Below, one piece after another: positions 27,911 to 36,967 of a stretch of 64,000 bases of DNA. This DNA comes from Levilactobacillus brevis (lineage in GTDB: Bacteria > Bacillota > Bacilli > Lactobacillales > Lactobacillaceae): positions 62,001-126,000 of the forward strand of contig CP032931.1 in assembly GCA_003666485.1 (NCBI GenBank), written 5' to 3'. The notes beneath the pieces are model-generated. The model ran no database searches and was not told the DNA's origin. It was given only the letters and a program-made list of their open reading frames with translations. The position numbers and the translations under genes were made by a program. Numbering within the stretch: position 1 is the stretch's first letter; each line of letters opens with the position of its first letter.

Positions 27911-28091
27911 TTACTTACTGGCAAGCTAGTGGTGGAAAAATCAAGTGGGGTTTATAGACAATGTTTAGTCTAATAGTGATGGCGTTTGGCGTAATTATCG
28001 AGAAACTCATCTTTACCGTTAATGTATTAATATTATGATATAATATTAATATAATTGTTTAACCAAAAGATATTTAACCGGAGGCGTACAT

Positions 28092-28577
28092 ATGAAATTA
28101 AAAAAACTTGCTATTGCGGTTGCATTAACGCTTGGAATTACTGGTGTAGTGTCAGCAACGACTAGTACAGCTGATGCGGCAAAAAATGATGTTAACCCAG
28201 GCTTTCGTCAGTACAAAACCATGCCCCAACCATTGCGGGGAACTTGGCAAGAAAAGAGCTATGGTAAGTACAAGAAGGGGATTAAAGTTCGCTGGACTTA
28301 TAAGTTTAACAAAAATTCGTATGCCATGAAGATGGATTTCAAGGGTGGTCATAAGAAGAGTAAGACTATTAAGTTCTCTAAGAAAGAAATCGGCGGCATG
28401 TATTATGATAAGAAGCACAAGACGTATGATGTTTACCCTGGTGGAAATAAAATTCCTAAGAGTAAGCTTCCTTACGCAGGGTATATGACACTAAAACCAG
28501 TACGCCATAGTGGAAAAAAAGCCTTGGCACTTTACCCGATTGGTGGAAGTAAAATCACTTACCTTTACTGGAAATAG
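28092..28577 (+). CDS. Small secreted 'LRGTW' family protein
   Basis: 161 residues. Signal peptide ending TADAA, then PQPLRGTW at about residue 46, KVRWTYKFNKNSYAMKMDF, and a lysine-rich end ITYLYWK. GGAGG precedes the ATG at 28092. Close paralogue of the protein at 25482. No LPXTG or lipobox, so the protein is released or bound by charge to the wall (inference). Confidence 0.82.
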   Translation: MKLKKLAIAVALTLGITGVVSATTSTADAAKNDVNPGFRQYKTMPQPLRGTWQEKSYGKYKKGIKVRWTYKFNKNSYAMKMDFKGGHKKSKTIKFSKKEIGGMYYDKKHKTYDVYPGGNKIPKSKLPYAGYMTLKPVRHSGKKALALYPIGGSKITYLYWK

Positions 28578-28626
28578 ATCAGTATAAGGTGCCCAAACTG
28601 TACTCTAGACAAAGCACCGTTTTTTA

Positions 28627-28669
28627 AAAGGACGCTCAGCTGTTAACAATCAGTAGTTGAACGTCCTTT
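28627..28669. terminator. Terminator hairpin
   Basis: AAAGGACG and CGTCCTTT close a longer imperfect stem, usable in both directions. Confidence 0.7.
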
Positions 28670-28681
28670 GTTGTACAAAAT

Positions 28682-28897
28682 TTAGTTGTCATCGGGAATC
28701 TCGCCGTAAGACGTGTAGAAGGTCTTGCCGCAAAACTTCATCAAACCATGGTATACGGGGGTGAGTTCTTCCTCGTCGTGGTAATGTTCACCAGACAAGT
28801 ACCATTTTGTCTCAAACTCATTTTTGCGTTTTGCAGTTATTTGTTCTAGTAGTTGACGACGAGAAAGGCGATTTAGGAAAATTAGGTAATCCGTTGA
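28682..28897 (-). pseudogene. Remnant of an unknown protein (C-terminal part)
   Basis: 72 codons are open on the minus strand with coding-like composition (DYLIFLNRLSRRQLLEQ ... GEIPDDN) but there is no start codon or ribosome site, and a TAA directly precedes it. I read it as the tail of a gene whose 5' part was lost. No family recognised. Confidence 0.4.
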
Positions 28898-28930
28898 TTA
28901 CTTAGTAAGCAAGAAGGGGCGGAAAACCAC

Positions 28931-29105
28931 ATGGTAAATTGGATTTCAGTGGAAGCGGGCAACACGATTGACTAAGTTGGTACTGTGGGTAGTGTGATTT
29001 TATAAGATGAAGAATTGCCCGGCGTCAGTCGAATTACCTTGGAACAAAGCGTCAGGGTACTGCAATTACCTGCGAACTGGAATCGTTTATCTGCTAAAGC
29101 GTAGG
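28931..29105 (+). pseudogene. Decayed paralogue of the 26006 small protein
   Basis: From ATG at 28931 (AAGGGGCGG upstream) the translation is MVNWISVEAGNTID, stop, VGTVGSVIL, stop, DEELPGVSRITLEQS, then a frameshift before TAITCE. Each piece aligns with the intact protein at 26006. Two nonsense codons and a frameshift make it inactive. Confidence 0.75.
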
Positions 29106-29113
29106 TAACGCCC

Positions 29114-30124
29114 TTAGTCAAAGGACACAATAATTTTTCCATGCGCGTGGCCAGCTTGCGCATAGCTAAGTGCTTGATTAAGCTGGCTGAACGGATAGAC
29201 GCGGTCAATGACAGGATGCAAACGTTCCTGCTCAATCAGGTGGGTGAGAATCTCTAGCTCCACGTGGCTGGGGTGCATGAAGAGAAAATTGTAGTTGGCT
29301 TGTGCTTGTTTAGCTAAGTGGGTCACCCGGTGGCTGGCTGCCACGAGTAACTGACGTTTCCACCAGGGGAGACCATAAGCAACTGCAAATTTACCGTCGG
29401 GAATGCCAGAAAGGCTGACGACATGACCGCCGGGCTTTATGATTTGGAAAGACTGCTCAAGTGCCCGGCCCCCCAAGGTATCAAAGACGGCATCGTAGTC
29501 GTGAAGAACAGTCGCAAAGTCCTCGGTATGGTAGTCGATTAGCCGATCGGCACCTAATGCAGCGACCTGTTCAAAGCTTTGGTGACTGACAGTGGTTGCC
29601 ACAAATGCACCCAACTGTTTGGCCAATTGGATTGCCAAAGTCCCAATGCCGCCCGCACCAGCTTGAATCAGTATTTTTTGGCCCGGACGCAGGTGTATCA
29701 GGTCGTGGAGCGCTTGGTAGCTGGTTAAGCCAACAAGCGGGATGGCCGCTGCGGCTTCGAAGCTCAGGTTTTGGGGTTGCAAAGCAATATCGGCCTGGTT
29801 AACGGCAATGGCTTCAGCAAATGTCCCGATACGATTCTTACGCGGACGTCCATATACGGCATCTCCCACGTGAAAGTCGGTGACGCTCTGGCCAACTGCC
29901 ACAACCGTTCCGGCGAAGTCACTGCCCAAAGTCAGTGGCATTTGATAAGAGAGTAGGAATTTAAGACCACCATGCATGATCTTTAAATCAATCGGGTTGA
30001 TACTGGCAGCATGAATCTGAACCAGCACGTCCGTGGGACCAGGCGTGGGTTGGGAAATGATTTGAGTAACGGGTAGTGTTTGGCCGTAGTGAGTGATTCG
30101 CGCAGCCTGCATAGTTTTAGTCAT
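29114..30124 (-). CDS. NAD(P)-dependent quinone/zinc-type oxidoreductase (MDR family)
   Basis: 336 residues. GroES-like N-terminal domain (ASINPIDLKIMHG, LGSDFAGTVVAVG), then a Rossmann fold with GAGGIGTLAIQLAKQLGA. The zinc ligands of alcohol dehydrogenases are missing, which fits the zinc-free quinone-oxidoreductase/enoyl-reductase group. Cytosolic NADPH-linked reduction of quinones or unsaturated carbonyls is likely. Divergent from an ArsR-type regulator 160 bp away, with shared operator-like repeats between them. Confidence 0.87.
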   Translation of the reverse strand: MTKTMQAARITHYGQTLPVTQIISQPTPGPTDVLVQIHAASINPIDLKIMHGGLKFLLSYQMPLTLGSDFAGTVVAVGQSVTDFHVGDAVYGRPRKNRIGTFAEAIAVNQADIALQPQNLSFEAAAAIPLVGLTSYQALHDLIHLRPGQKILIQAGAGGIGTLAIQLAKQLGAFVATTVSHQSFEQVAALGADRLIDYHTEDFATVLHDYDAVFDTLGGRALEQSFQIIKPGGHVVSLSGIPDGKFAVAYGLPWWKRQLLVAASHRVTHLAKQAQANYNFLFMHPSHVELEILTHLIEQERLHPVIDRVYPFSQLNQALSYAQAGHAHGKIIVSFD

Positions 30125-30179
30125 TAGAAAGCTCTTTTCATGGTTCGCATTTTTAAACGATTAGGGTGAAGTATACGAC

Positions 30180-30275
30180 AATGGTTTAAAAATATCAACC
30201 ATTAAACTTGACTAACAGATAGCAATACATAAGTGTTGACAAGCGTGTTTCTTCATGGTTTAATGGTTTAAAATT
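30180..30275. promoter_or_regulatory. Shared operator/promoter region of the ArsR gene and the oxidoreductase
   Basis: TTGACA (30236-30241) and TTTAAT (30259-30264), 17 bp apart, form the regulator promoter. ATGGTTTAA occurs at 30181, 30255 and 30263, partly within AATGGTT-N10-AACCATT (30180-30203) and GTTTA-N6-TAAAC over the -10. These repeats are probable ArsR-protein sites, giving autoregulation and control of the divergent oxidoreductase. Confidence 0.6.
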
Positions 30276-30287
30276 GTAAACGAAAGA

Positions 30288-30647
30288 ATGATAAAATTGG
30301 CAGGGTTGATAAAATTAAAACATGAATTTACGAAGGCTAGTGACTTTTTAGTTGCACTTGGGGATCAGAAACGACAGGCCATCATCATCGCGCTATTAGA
30401 TGAGAAGGTTATTCATCAAGGGCTACAGGTCACCGACTTAATCGGTGTGACGGGGCTATCGCGGCCAGCCATTTCCCATCATTTGAAAATTTTACGTGAG
30501 GTCAAACTCGTAGACTACCGGCGAGACGGGACCAAAAACTTTTACTACCTCACACATCAAACGACTCAAATTGATCAATTGAAGACACTGTTAAACCACG
30601 TCACGGAGGTAATGGCATGCAATCAGCAACAAGAAAGAAAATTTTAA
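30288..30647 (+). CDS. ArsR family transcriptional regulator
   Basis: 119 residues. Winged helix-turn-helix with DLIGVTGLSRPAISHHLKILREVKLVDYRRDG; no metal-binding Cys pair at the usual alpha-3 or alpha-5 positions, so a non-metal (perhaps carbonyl or redox) signal is more likely. The 3' end overlaps the next gene by 31 bases, implying translational coupling with the DJ-1-type protein. Confidence 0.85.
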   Translation: MIKLAGLIKLKHEFTKASDFLVALGDQKRQAIIIALLDEKVIHQGLQVTDLIGVTGLSRPAISHHLKILREVKLVDYRRDGTKNFYYLTHQTTQIDQLKTLLNHVTEVMACNQQQERKF

Positions 30648-31312
30648 TCGTATTAACAAATATGCTAAGTTATGGTGATACGGCGGCCCCCACTGGCCTC
30701 TGGTTGGGTGAGGCGACTGAGTTTGCTGAAATAATGGTGCAGGCCGGATACCACGTTGATTACGTGAGTCCGCGTGGTGGTTTTGTCCCATTGGATCCGC
30801 GAAGTATGAAGTATACGAATGCGGAAATTATGCAAACGTATGCTACCGCCGACTTTCAACGCCGTGCGCTAGCGGCCTCTTTGGCACCAGTGGATGTAAG
30901 GCCTGCTGACTATCAAGCGATTTACTATGCTGGTGGTCACGGCGTGATGTGGGACTTTCCAGACAATCAACCGCTCCAGCAAATTGCCGCTCAGATTTAT
31001 ACGCAAGGTGGATACGTCACGGCGGTCTGCCACGGAATTGCGGGCTTATTGAATATCAAGACCGCAGATGGCCGCTACTTGATTGCCAATCGTCAGGTAA
31101 CGGGGTTCACCAAGAGCGAGGAATTTCTAGCGGGCAAGCAACGGGTGGTTCCTTTCTTTAACCGGGTGGAGGCAGAAAAACGCGGTGCACACTTTCAACA
31201 AAAGCGGGCATACCGTGAGTTTGCGGTTCAAGATGACCGGTTGATCACGGGACAGAATCCCTTTTCAGCGAAGGCAGTTGCGCGGCTGCTGGTCCGAAGT
31301 TTGGCGAATTAA
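30617..31312 (+). CDS. DJ-1/PfpI superfamily protein (Hsp31/glyoxalase III-like)
   Basis: 231 residues. Type 1 glutamine amidotransferase-like fold with the nucleophile in AVCHGIAGL (about residue 139) and the paired acidic residue in GEATEFAE. Extended loops (SPRGGFVPLDPRSM) resemble Hsp31-type glyoxalase III/chaperone proteins. Probably detoxifies methylglyoxal or other dicarbonyls. With ArsR and the divergent quinone oxidoreductase it forms a small carbonyl-stress unit (inference). GGAGGTAATGGC supports the ATG at 30617. Confidence 0.85.
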   Translation: MQSATRKKILIVLTNMLSYGDTAAPTGLWLGEATEFAEIMVQAGYHVDYVSPRGGFVPLDPRSMKYTNAEIMQTYATADFQRRALAASLAPVDVRPADYQAIYYAGGHGVMWDFPDNQPLQQIAAQIYTQGGYVTAVCHGIAGLLNIKTADGRYLIANRQVTGFTKSEEFLAGKQRVVPFFNRVEAEKRGAHFQQKRAYREFAVQDDRLITGQNPFSAKAVARLLVRSLAN

Positions 31313-31526
31313 ATAATCGGTTGGAAATGGGGTTAAAGGGTTTGGCAGACAGCAAATCGCGGTAGTAGGCCGGTTATCAGCAGCTGGCGATTACCAAAAT
31401 TGTATGGTGAGACGCCAGATTTTGGGGGAGGTAGGCAACGTGTAAGTTATAACTGCCTTTTGGGTCACGGATTAAAAGTATGCTATGATAGCGGTATCAT
31501 TACGAATAGAAGAAAGGATACTTGCT

Positions 31527-32144
31527 ATGACGAACCGCGACAAAATGCACACCGGTGATCTCTATCTCCCAGATGATCCCGCCATTGAAGTCGAGCAGAA
31601 ACGTTATCTGGATCGACTTTACGATTACAATCAAACGCGGCCGAGTAAACCAGCGCAGCAGCAAAAAATCCTCCGGGAACTTTTCGCTGACTTGGGAGAA
31701 AACTGCTACGTAGAACCGCCATTTCACGCAAACTTTGGGGGACATCACGTTCACTTTGGTGATAACGTTTACGCCAATTTTAACCTGACATTAGTTGATG
31801 ACACTCATATCTATGTGGGTGACCACACCATGATTGGCCCCAACGTGACGCTGGCCACGGCCGGTCATCCCATCAACCCGGAATTGCGGGCACAAAATTA
31901 TCAGTACAATATGCCGATCCACATTGGCCGCAACTGTTGGCTGGGAGCGGGCGTCATCGTGCTCCCAGGGATTACGATTGGCGACAACGTGGTCATTGGT
32001 GCCGGTAGCGTGGTCACCAAGGATCTGCCAGATGGCGTCGTGGCGGTCGGTGATCCGTGCCGCGTGCTCCGGGAGGTCAACGAGCATGATCAGGAATTTT
32101 ATTTCAAGGACCGGCGGATTGATCCGGCACTATTTAAGGCGTAA
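31527..32144 (+). CDS. Sugar O-acetyltransferase (maltose/galactoside type)
   Basis: 205 residues. N-terminal Mac domain (YLPDDPAIEVEQKRYLDRLYDYN) followed by left-handed parallel beta-helix hexapeptide repeats (IGPNVTLATAGHPI with the catalytic His; IGRNCWLGAGVIVLPGITIGDNVVIGAGSVVTKDLP). Transfers acetyl from acetyl-CoA to a sugar. AAAGGA precedes the ATG at 31527. It stands alone, with no terminator visible on the 3' side. Confidence 0.9.
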   Translation: MTNRDKMHTGDLYLPDDPAIEVEQKRYLDRLYDYNQTRPSKPAQQQKILRELFADLGENCYVEPPFHANFGGHHVHFGDNVYANFNLTLVDDTHIYVGDHTMIGPNVTLATAGHPINPELRAQNYQYNMPIHIGRNCWLGAGVIVLPGITIGDNVVIGAGSVVTKDLPDGVVAVGDPCRVLREVNEHDQEFYFKDRRIDPALFKA

Positions 32145-32283
32145 AAGGGACGGCAATGCGCTTTTAAGCTAGCGACAAGCAACTAATTTTTGTGAGTGCC
32201 ATCATGTGTCATGCCGGTGTTGTAGGATAGTGCTGTGACGGTGTCTTGTCACACCCAACTCAGTTACTAAGGAGATCCGCATC

Positions 32284-32769
32284 ATGAAATTATCCAAGTT
32301 CATTGCTATCACCGCCGCCATCACCGGTCTGGGGCTTACCAGCGCACTGACCACGCCAGCCACCTCAGCGCAGGCCAAGGCCAAATACACGTTGAAGACC
32401 TTCCCCAAGGCTTTCCGCCACAGCTGGTACACTTCAGCAGGGAAGCGCGGCAATGCTATCAAAATCAAGGCCAAGACCGCGTGGATGCGTTACGACACGA
32501 ACACGACATTTGCTAAGTTCCACCTCCACGCGAAAAAGCTACCGTTGAAGGACAGTACCAAGCCATGGATCTACGCCAAGAAACAGCATGGTGGTATTCA
32601 CATTGGCCTGTGGGCAAAAACCGTCACCTTGCCGCTTGAGGGGACTTACCGTGTTCGAACCAAGACCTACCAACACCACCACATCAAGGTGCTCCAGGAA
32701 TTTTCTGGCGGCCATGTCAATACCACTTATTACCCCAGCAAAAAGATTGCCGGTCATTTTAACCGGTAA
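32284..32769 (+). CDS. Small secreted 'LRGTW' family protein, divergent motif
   Basis: 161 residues. Signal peptide ending TSAQA; the family motif is altered to FPKAFRHSW. The second half (ARKLP/KKLPLKD, WIYAKKQHGGI, NTTYYPSKKIAGHF) matches the protein at 43261 closely, forming a subgroup with it. AAGGAGA precedes the ATG. Basic, histidine-rich, no anchor motif. Confidence 0.8.
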   Translation: MKLSKFIAITAAITGLGLTSALTTPATSAQAKAKYTLKTFPKAFRHSWYTSAGKRGNAIKIKAKTAWMRYDTNTTFAKFHLHAKKLPLKDSTKPWIYAKKQHGGIHIGLWAKTVTLPLEGTYRVRTKTYQHHHIKVLQEFSGGHVNTTYYPSKKIAGHFNR

Positions 32770-32773
32770 ATGA

Positions 32774-32816
32774 AAAAAGCTAGCGTCCCTCGCACATTGA
32801 GGGTCGCTAGTTTTTT
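32774..32816. terminator. Bidirectional terminator
   Basis: AAAAAGCTAGCG-N-CCCTC pairs with GAGGG-N-CGCTAGTTTTTT between convergent genes. Confidence 0.85.
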
Positions 32817-34170
32817 AGCTTCGCCAATACCCATGTTCCTGTTTCACGGCCAGTTGGCCCGCTAAGTTCAGGTAGTTGAAGGGTTCGTTGAAGTTCGGTG
32901 AAAATAACATGTCCAGCAAGGCCAGCTGATCAATCGTTCCGCCATTTTGAATCAGGGCGGAGACCGTGTTGGCCGCTTGGGAAACGTCATGGGCGCAGAA
33001 CAATTGTGCACCTAAAATTTTTCGGTTGTTGCGATCGTACAACAGCTCCACCGTAATGGGGTGGGCCGCTGGCATGAAGCTGGGCCGGTACGTTCCGGTA
33101 TATTCGACGTGGCCGACGTTGAGGTTGGCGGCCTTAGCCGCAGCGACCGTCAAGCCGGTGCAGGCCATGGTGTGTTCAAAGATTTTCATGCCCGTAGTCA
33201 CCTGTGTGCCCAGCGTCCGCATTCGCCGTTCGCCGACGTTGATGCCCGCCACGGTCCCTTGCCGGACGGCGCTAGAGACCAGCGGTGCGTACACGCTGTC
33301 GTCCGTGGGATTGTTGTGGTTCATGGCCGCATCACCCGCCGCAAAAATGTCGGGGTCTGACGTCTGCAGGTAATCATCCACCAAAATAGCACCATTCTTG
33401 GCCATTTTGACTTGCCCTGCCAGTAGGTCGGTTTGGGGAATCATGCCCGCACTAATGGCGGCCATGTCGACATGGTAGCTATCTTGGTCAGTGGTAATCA
33501 ACAGCTGATCGTCCGGGGCATCTTGAAATGAAGTAACCACCGTATCGGTCAGGACTTTCACACCCTTGCGAATCAGCAGCTGCATGATCTTATCCCCGAT
33601 AGCTGGTTCCACGTAGCCGTTAAGTAGGTGAGCGGGCTTTTGGATTAAGAGGACCTGGTAGCCCGCGGCGGTATAGCCTTCCGCTAGTTCCACACCAACG
33701 TAGCCCCCGCCAACGATAGCCACGCTCTGTTCGTCAGCCGCGTAAGAGCAGAGGTCGTGGGCCTCATCGTAAGTTTTGCACAACAGAACCTTGGGATTTT
33801 CAACCCCGGAAATAGCCGGGATGGCCGTGACCGAGCCAGTCGTCACAATGAGTTTGTCATAACTATCACGACTGATCTTTTTCGTCAGTAAATCTTGGAC
33901 TAATAAGCAATGTTCTTGCGCGTTAACGCGAATAACATCAAAGTCCGTTTTCATCTGAACCCCTTGTTTCACAAACTCCTCGGGCTCAGCATAGCGCGCA
34001 TCGGCCAGGGCGGCAACGGTCCCTTCGATGTGCAGGTAGGTTGCGCAGGACAAGTACGAAATCATATTTTGCCGTTCGTAGACCGTGATATCTGCCTCGG
34101 GGTAATACGTTAAAATTTGTTTGACCGCCGCGATTCCCGCGTGGGTACAGCCGATGACGACGACTTTCAT
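32815..34170 (-). CDS. nox: NADH oxidase / FAD-dependent NAD(P)-disulfide oxidoreductase
   Basis: 451 residues. FAD-binding start MKVVVIGCTHAG, redox Cys42 in SYLSCATYL, NAD-binding VAIVGGGYVGVELAEGY, second FAD motif DIFAAGDAA and a C-terminal dimerisation domain. The single active-site Cys is the hallmark of NADH oxidase/NADH peroxidase/CoA-disulfide reductase enzymes; the sequence fits a water-forming NADH oxidase that regenerates NAD+ and removes oxygen. Two starts are possible (34182, 34170); I prefer 34170 because the family begins at this Met. Confidence 0.87.
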   Translation of the reverse strand: MKVVVIGCTHAGIAAVKQILTYYPEADITVYERQNMISYLSCATYLHIEGTVAALADARYAEPEEFVKQGVQMKTDFDVIRVNAQEHCLLVQDLLTKKISRDSYDKLIVTTGSVTAIPAISGVENPKVLLCKTYDEAHDLCSYAADEQSVAIVGGGYVGVELAEGYTAAGYQVLLIQKPAHLLNGYVEPAIGDKIMQLLIRKGVKVLTDTVVTSFQDAPDDQLLITTDQDSYHVDMAAISAGMIPQTDLLAGQVKMAKNGAILVDDYLQTSDPDIFAAGDAAMNHNNPTDDSVYAPLVSSAVRQGTVAGINVGERRMRTLGTQVTTGMKIFEHTMACTGLTVAAAKAANLNVGHVEYTGTYRPSFMPAAHPITVELLYDRNNRKILGAQLFCAHDVSQAANTVSALIQNGGTIDQLALLDMLFSPNFNEPFNYLNLAGQLAVKQEHGYWRS

Positions 34171-34268
34171 AACATTAATCATTTCTTTCTATTACTAATT
34201 TACTTAATTATAGTATACTGTTCTATAAGATAAAGCAATGCAAACTGTTCATGAGGGGGTAGTATCTT

Positions 34269-34961
34269 TTGGAACCAATTTATCGGTATTTTGTCCAACC
34301 ACAGATTAATACGGAAACGAAAACGGTTTTCGGTTATGAATTGTTGATGAAGCAATTGACCCCTGACGGTTGGCGTTTACCAGCATCATTTTCGGCCATT
34401 GACTCACAGATCGTGGCGGACTTGTTAGTTGAAACAACGAAAGTTTTATCGCCTAAAGTGCGGTATTGTTCAGTAAACGTTAACCGTGAGCAATTAATGA
34501 CGACGTCAATTGCATCGGCGATTACCAAAAGCCAAGAACAGATTTACCCGACCCGTCTGGTGGTGGAGTTAACGGAGGACGATGGGCCGCAGAAATATTC
34601 GGTCCAAGACCTGATTCCGCAACTAAAAAAGTTCCTAAATCAGGGCATGGAATTGTCCCTGGATGATGTCGGCACGGGTGATAATTATTACCAGGGCATC
34701 CAGGATTTATTGCCGATGGTGTCCGAGATTAAGTTTGCGTTACAAAATTTCCATCAGGACTTCAGCGACCCCGTTATTCAGCGCAAAATCCACTTCTGGC
34801 GGGCAATCACGGAAGAATATGGGTTGCGTCTGGTGTTGGAAGGCATTGAGGATCACGCGGACAGTCAACTAAGCAAAAAGCTGGGCATCAAGTTGAAGCA
34901 AGGCTATTATTTCAGTAAGCCACGCTTGTTGAAGCTACCACAGGATACCTTTTCAGACTGA
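34269..34961 (+). CDS. Stand-alone EAL domain protein
   Basis: 230 residues, almost only an EAL domain, from a TTG start with GAGGGGG upstream. Motifs: YELLMK in place of EAL-x-R, VNVNREQL, VVELTED, LSLDDVGTG, EIKFAL, VLEGIED, QGYYFSKP. The acidic and lysine residues that bind metal and water in active cyclic-di-GMP phosphodiesterases are kept, though EAL itself is ELL. No sensory or GGDEF domain is attached. It is either a phosphodiesterase or a regulator that no longer needs the nucleotide. Divergent from nox. Confidence 0.85.
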   Translation: MEPIYRYFVQPQINTETKTVFGYELLMKQLTPDGWRLPASFSAIDSQIVADLLVETTKVLSPKVRYCSVNVNREQLMTTSIASAITKSQEQIYPTRLVVELTEDDGPQKYSVQDLIPQLKKFLNQGMELSLDDVGTGDNYYQGIQDLLPMVSEIKFALQNFHQDFSDPVIQRKIHFWRAITEEYGLRLVLEGIEDHADSQLSKKLGIKLKQGYYFSKPRLLKLPQDTFSD

Positions 34962-35021
34962 TTTTCAAAGCAGGGGCCTTCCGTGGTGCTTAAGCCGGAA
35001 ATGCATGAGGAGTGAACGCCA

Positions 35022-35882
35022 GTGCCATACCTAGAAGATTTCACGCTAGCCAGCGAGGACCAGGAGTTTCAGTTCTTTTTAAACCAGAAGAGTCGGGCCT
35101 ACTCGGATTATTATCCCTTTCAGGTGTTTCCAGCAAAACAGTTGCCCACATTAAAATTTGCGTCCATCACTATTTTTTACGGCGACAATGGCTCGGGTAA
35201 ATCGACCTTGCTGAATGTGATTGCGGAAAAGCTACACCTCCAACGAGGCGCGCTGTACAACCGGGCCAGCTTCTTTGAAGACTACCTGGACCTGTGCACG
35301 TATACGATGCACGTGCCGTTGCCGGAAAAATCGGCCATTATTACCAGCGATGAGATTTTTAATCACATGCTGGACCTACGCGCGTTGAATCAGGGGATTG
35401 ACCTGAAGCGCGAGGAAACCTTCAAGGATTACCTCAATCATAAATTTGGTGATTTCCAATATCATGATCTGGCGGACTACGATGAACTGAAAAAGACGTT
35501 AGAGACCCGCCGGAAAACACAGTCGCGATACGTCCGGGAGCATTTGCAAAAGAACGTGACGGAACGCTCAAACGGCGAGAGTGCCATGCAGTTTTTTGCC
35601 GAACGGATTCAGGACAATCAGCTGTACTTGTTGGACGAACCCGAAAACTCGTTGTCCCCCGCCCGACAACAGGAGTTGGTGCGTCTCTTAACGGATAGCG
35701 CCCGGTTCTTCGGCTGTCAATTTGTGATTGCCACACATTCGCCGTTCGTGTTGGCGCTGCGAGATGCCAAAATTTATGATTTGGATGCGACGCCAGTGGT
35801 GACCAAACGGTGGACAGAATTGCCGGCGGTCCAGGTGTATGCAGATTTCTTTGCGGCCCACCGGCAGGATTTTGAAGCTTGA
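35022..35882 (+). CDS. ABC-type/AAA ATPase (AAA_15/21-like), stand-alone
   Basis: 286 residues from GTG with AGGAGTG upstream. Walker A GDNGSGKSTL (about 58-67), signature-like RSNGES, Walker B LYLLDEPENSLSP, and the switch His in IATHSPF. No membrane partner or nuclease is beside it; such short ATPases occur as DNA-repair-like or defence-associated proteins, but the neighbours give no hint. A 60-bp gap separates it from the EAL gene, so they may be cotranscribed. Confidence 0.82.
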   Translation: MPYLEDFTLASEDQEFQFFLNQKSRAYSDYYPFQVFPAKQLPTLKFASITIFYGDNGSGKSTLLNVIAEKLHLQRGALYNRASFFEDYLDLCTYTMHVPLPEKSAIITSDEIFNHMLDLRALNQGIDLKREETFKDYLNHKFGDFQYHDLADYDELKKTLETRRKTQSRYVREHLQKNVTERSNGESAMQFFAERIQDNQLYLLDEPENSLSPARQQELVRLLTDSARFFGCQFVIATHSPFVLALRDAKIYDLDATPVVTKRWTELPAVQVYADFFAAHRQDFEA

Positions 35883-36211
35883 TGGCACTCGTGGCTGGGT
35901 GTTAGTGACTGAAGGTTTGTACGTGCAAAAATCTCAGCTGACAAGGTTTCTGAACATTAAATTAGTCCACACCCAACACCCATGGCTACCAGAGATTCCG
36001 GTAGCTACGGGGAACGCTGGCGGCCTGAGGAACGGTCCACCGACTCGGTTTGAATTTTGACTCGACCCGTCCGCCCACAGCAACACGACCCATATTTGGC
36101 GGACGGTAGGCGGCCAGCACGGACAAAGTTGCATTCAAAGACTAATTATGTCGCCATAAACCCCGACATCACAATGAATCTAGCTACTCTCAAACTTGCA
36201 TATTTTAATAA
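35883..36211. other. Gene-free interval with hairpins
   Basis: No frame convinces here. GGCTACC/GGTAGC near 35984 and the perfect nine-base pair CCGTCCGCC (36067) / GGCGGACGG (36098) could fold in RNA, but no T-run follows either. Confidence 0.4.
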
Positions 36212-36213
36212 TA

Positions 36214-36264
36214 ACAAATAGCCCCAGCGCTTTCTCAAACTGAGTAAACGCTGGGGCTATTTGT
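36214..36264. terminator. Strong terminator of the TetR gene
   Basis: Sixteen-base perfect arms ACAAATAGCCCCAGCG and CGCTGGGGCTATTTGT around a 19-base loop. Confidence 0.85.
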
Positions 36265-36276
36265 CTGCCTAAAGGA

Positions 36277-36852
36277 TTAGGGCCGTTGGGGTGTCGCCGC
36301 CTGGAGCGCCTGCATCGTTGCCGTTTGGAAGGTAGCAATCAGGTCATGGATGGTTTCCAGCGATTCTTGCTGACCACCGAGCAGCCATTCGCGCCAGATA
36401 CGGTAAATGCCGGCTGACATGAATTGAGTCCAATACTTCTTCTGGATCGGCGTGGCACCGGGCCAAGTCACCGTTGCGGCATAGAACCGCTGCATGTTCT
36501 CGTCAAATAGCTGTTGGAAAACGGGCTCGAACCCACGCGTGACGGCTAGCCGGAGTGTTGGGCCGAGGTCCGTAAAGAAGGTGCCCAGGGCAGTGAGCTT
36601 TTGGTCCTGGGGAACGTGCGCCAAAATGTCATCGAACTGGCCTGAGATGATGGGGCTGAAGTGGGCAAGCAAGACATCCGTCAAGGTCGTAAAGTTACGG
36701 TAAAAAGCCATCCGACTGACCCCGGCCCGTTTGACGACAGCGGTGACGGTGAGGTCGCTGAGGTCCGTGTGTGCTAATAGCTGGAGCAGGGCGGTGGCGA
36801 GGTAGTCCTGTGAGTCTTGTTTGAGGTTTTGTGCGTGCTGGGTAGCTGCCAT
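36277..36852 (-). CDS. TetR/AcrR family repressor
   Basis: 191 residues. N-terminal helix-turn-helix (LTVTAVVKRAGVSRMAFYRNF), then an all-helical ligand domain. Transcribed away from the reductase at 36968 with 115 bp between them, so it probably represses that gene until an aldehyde or similar ligand binds. Confidence 0.88.
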   Translation of the reverse strand: MAATQHAQNLKQDSQDYLATALLQLLAHTDLSDLTVTAVVKRAGVSRMAFYRNFTTLTDVLLAHFSPIISGQFDDILAHVPQDQKLTALGTFFTDLGPTLRLAVTRGFEPVFQQLFDENMQRFYAATVTWPGATPIQKKYWTQFMSAGIYRIWREWLLGGQQESLETIHDLIATFQTATMQALQAATPQRP

Positions 36853-36967
36853 AACAATTTCTCCAATCTGTCACTGATGCGCTGTTGGCGCTTGCTTTGG
36901 TGGCACGCTCATTGTATATTACTGGCACAGGCGTTACAAGTGAAACAATAGCGAGGAGGAAATAAAG

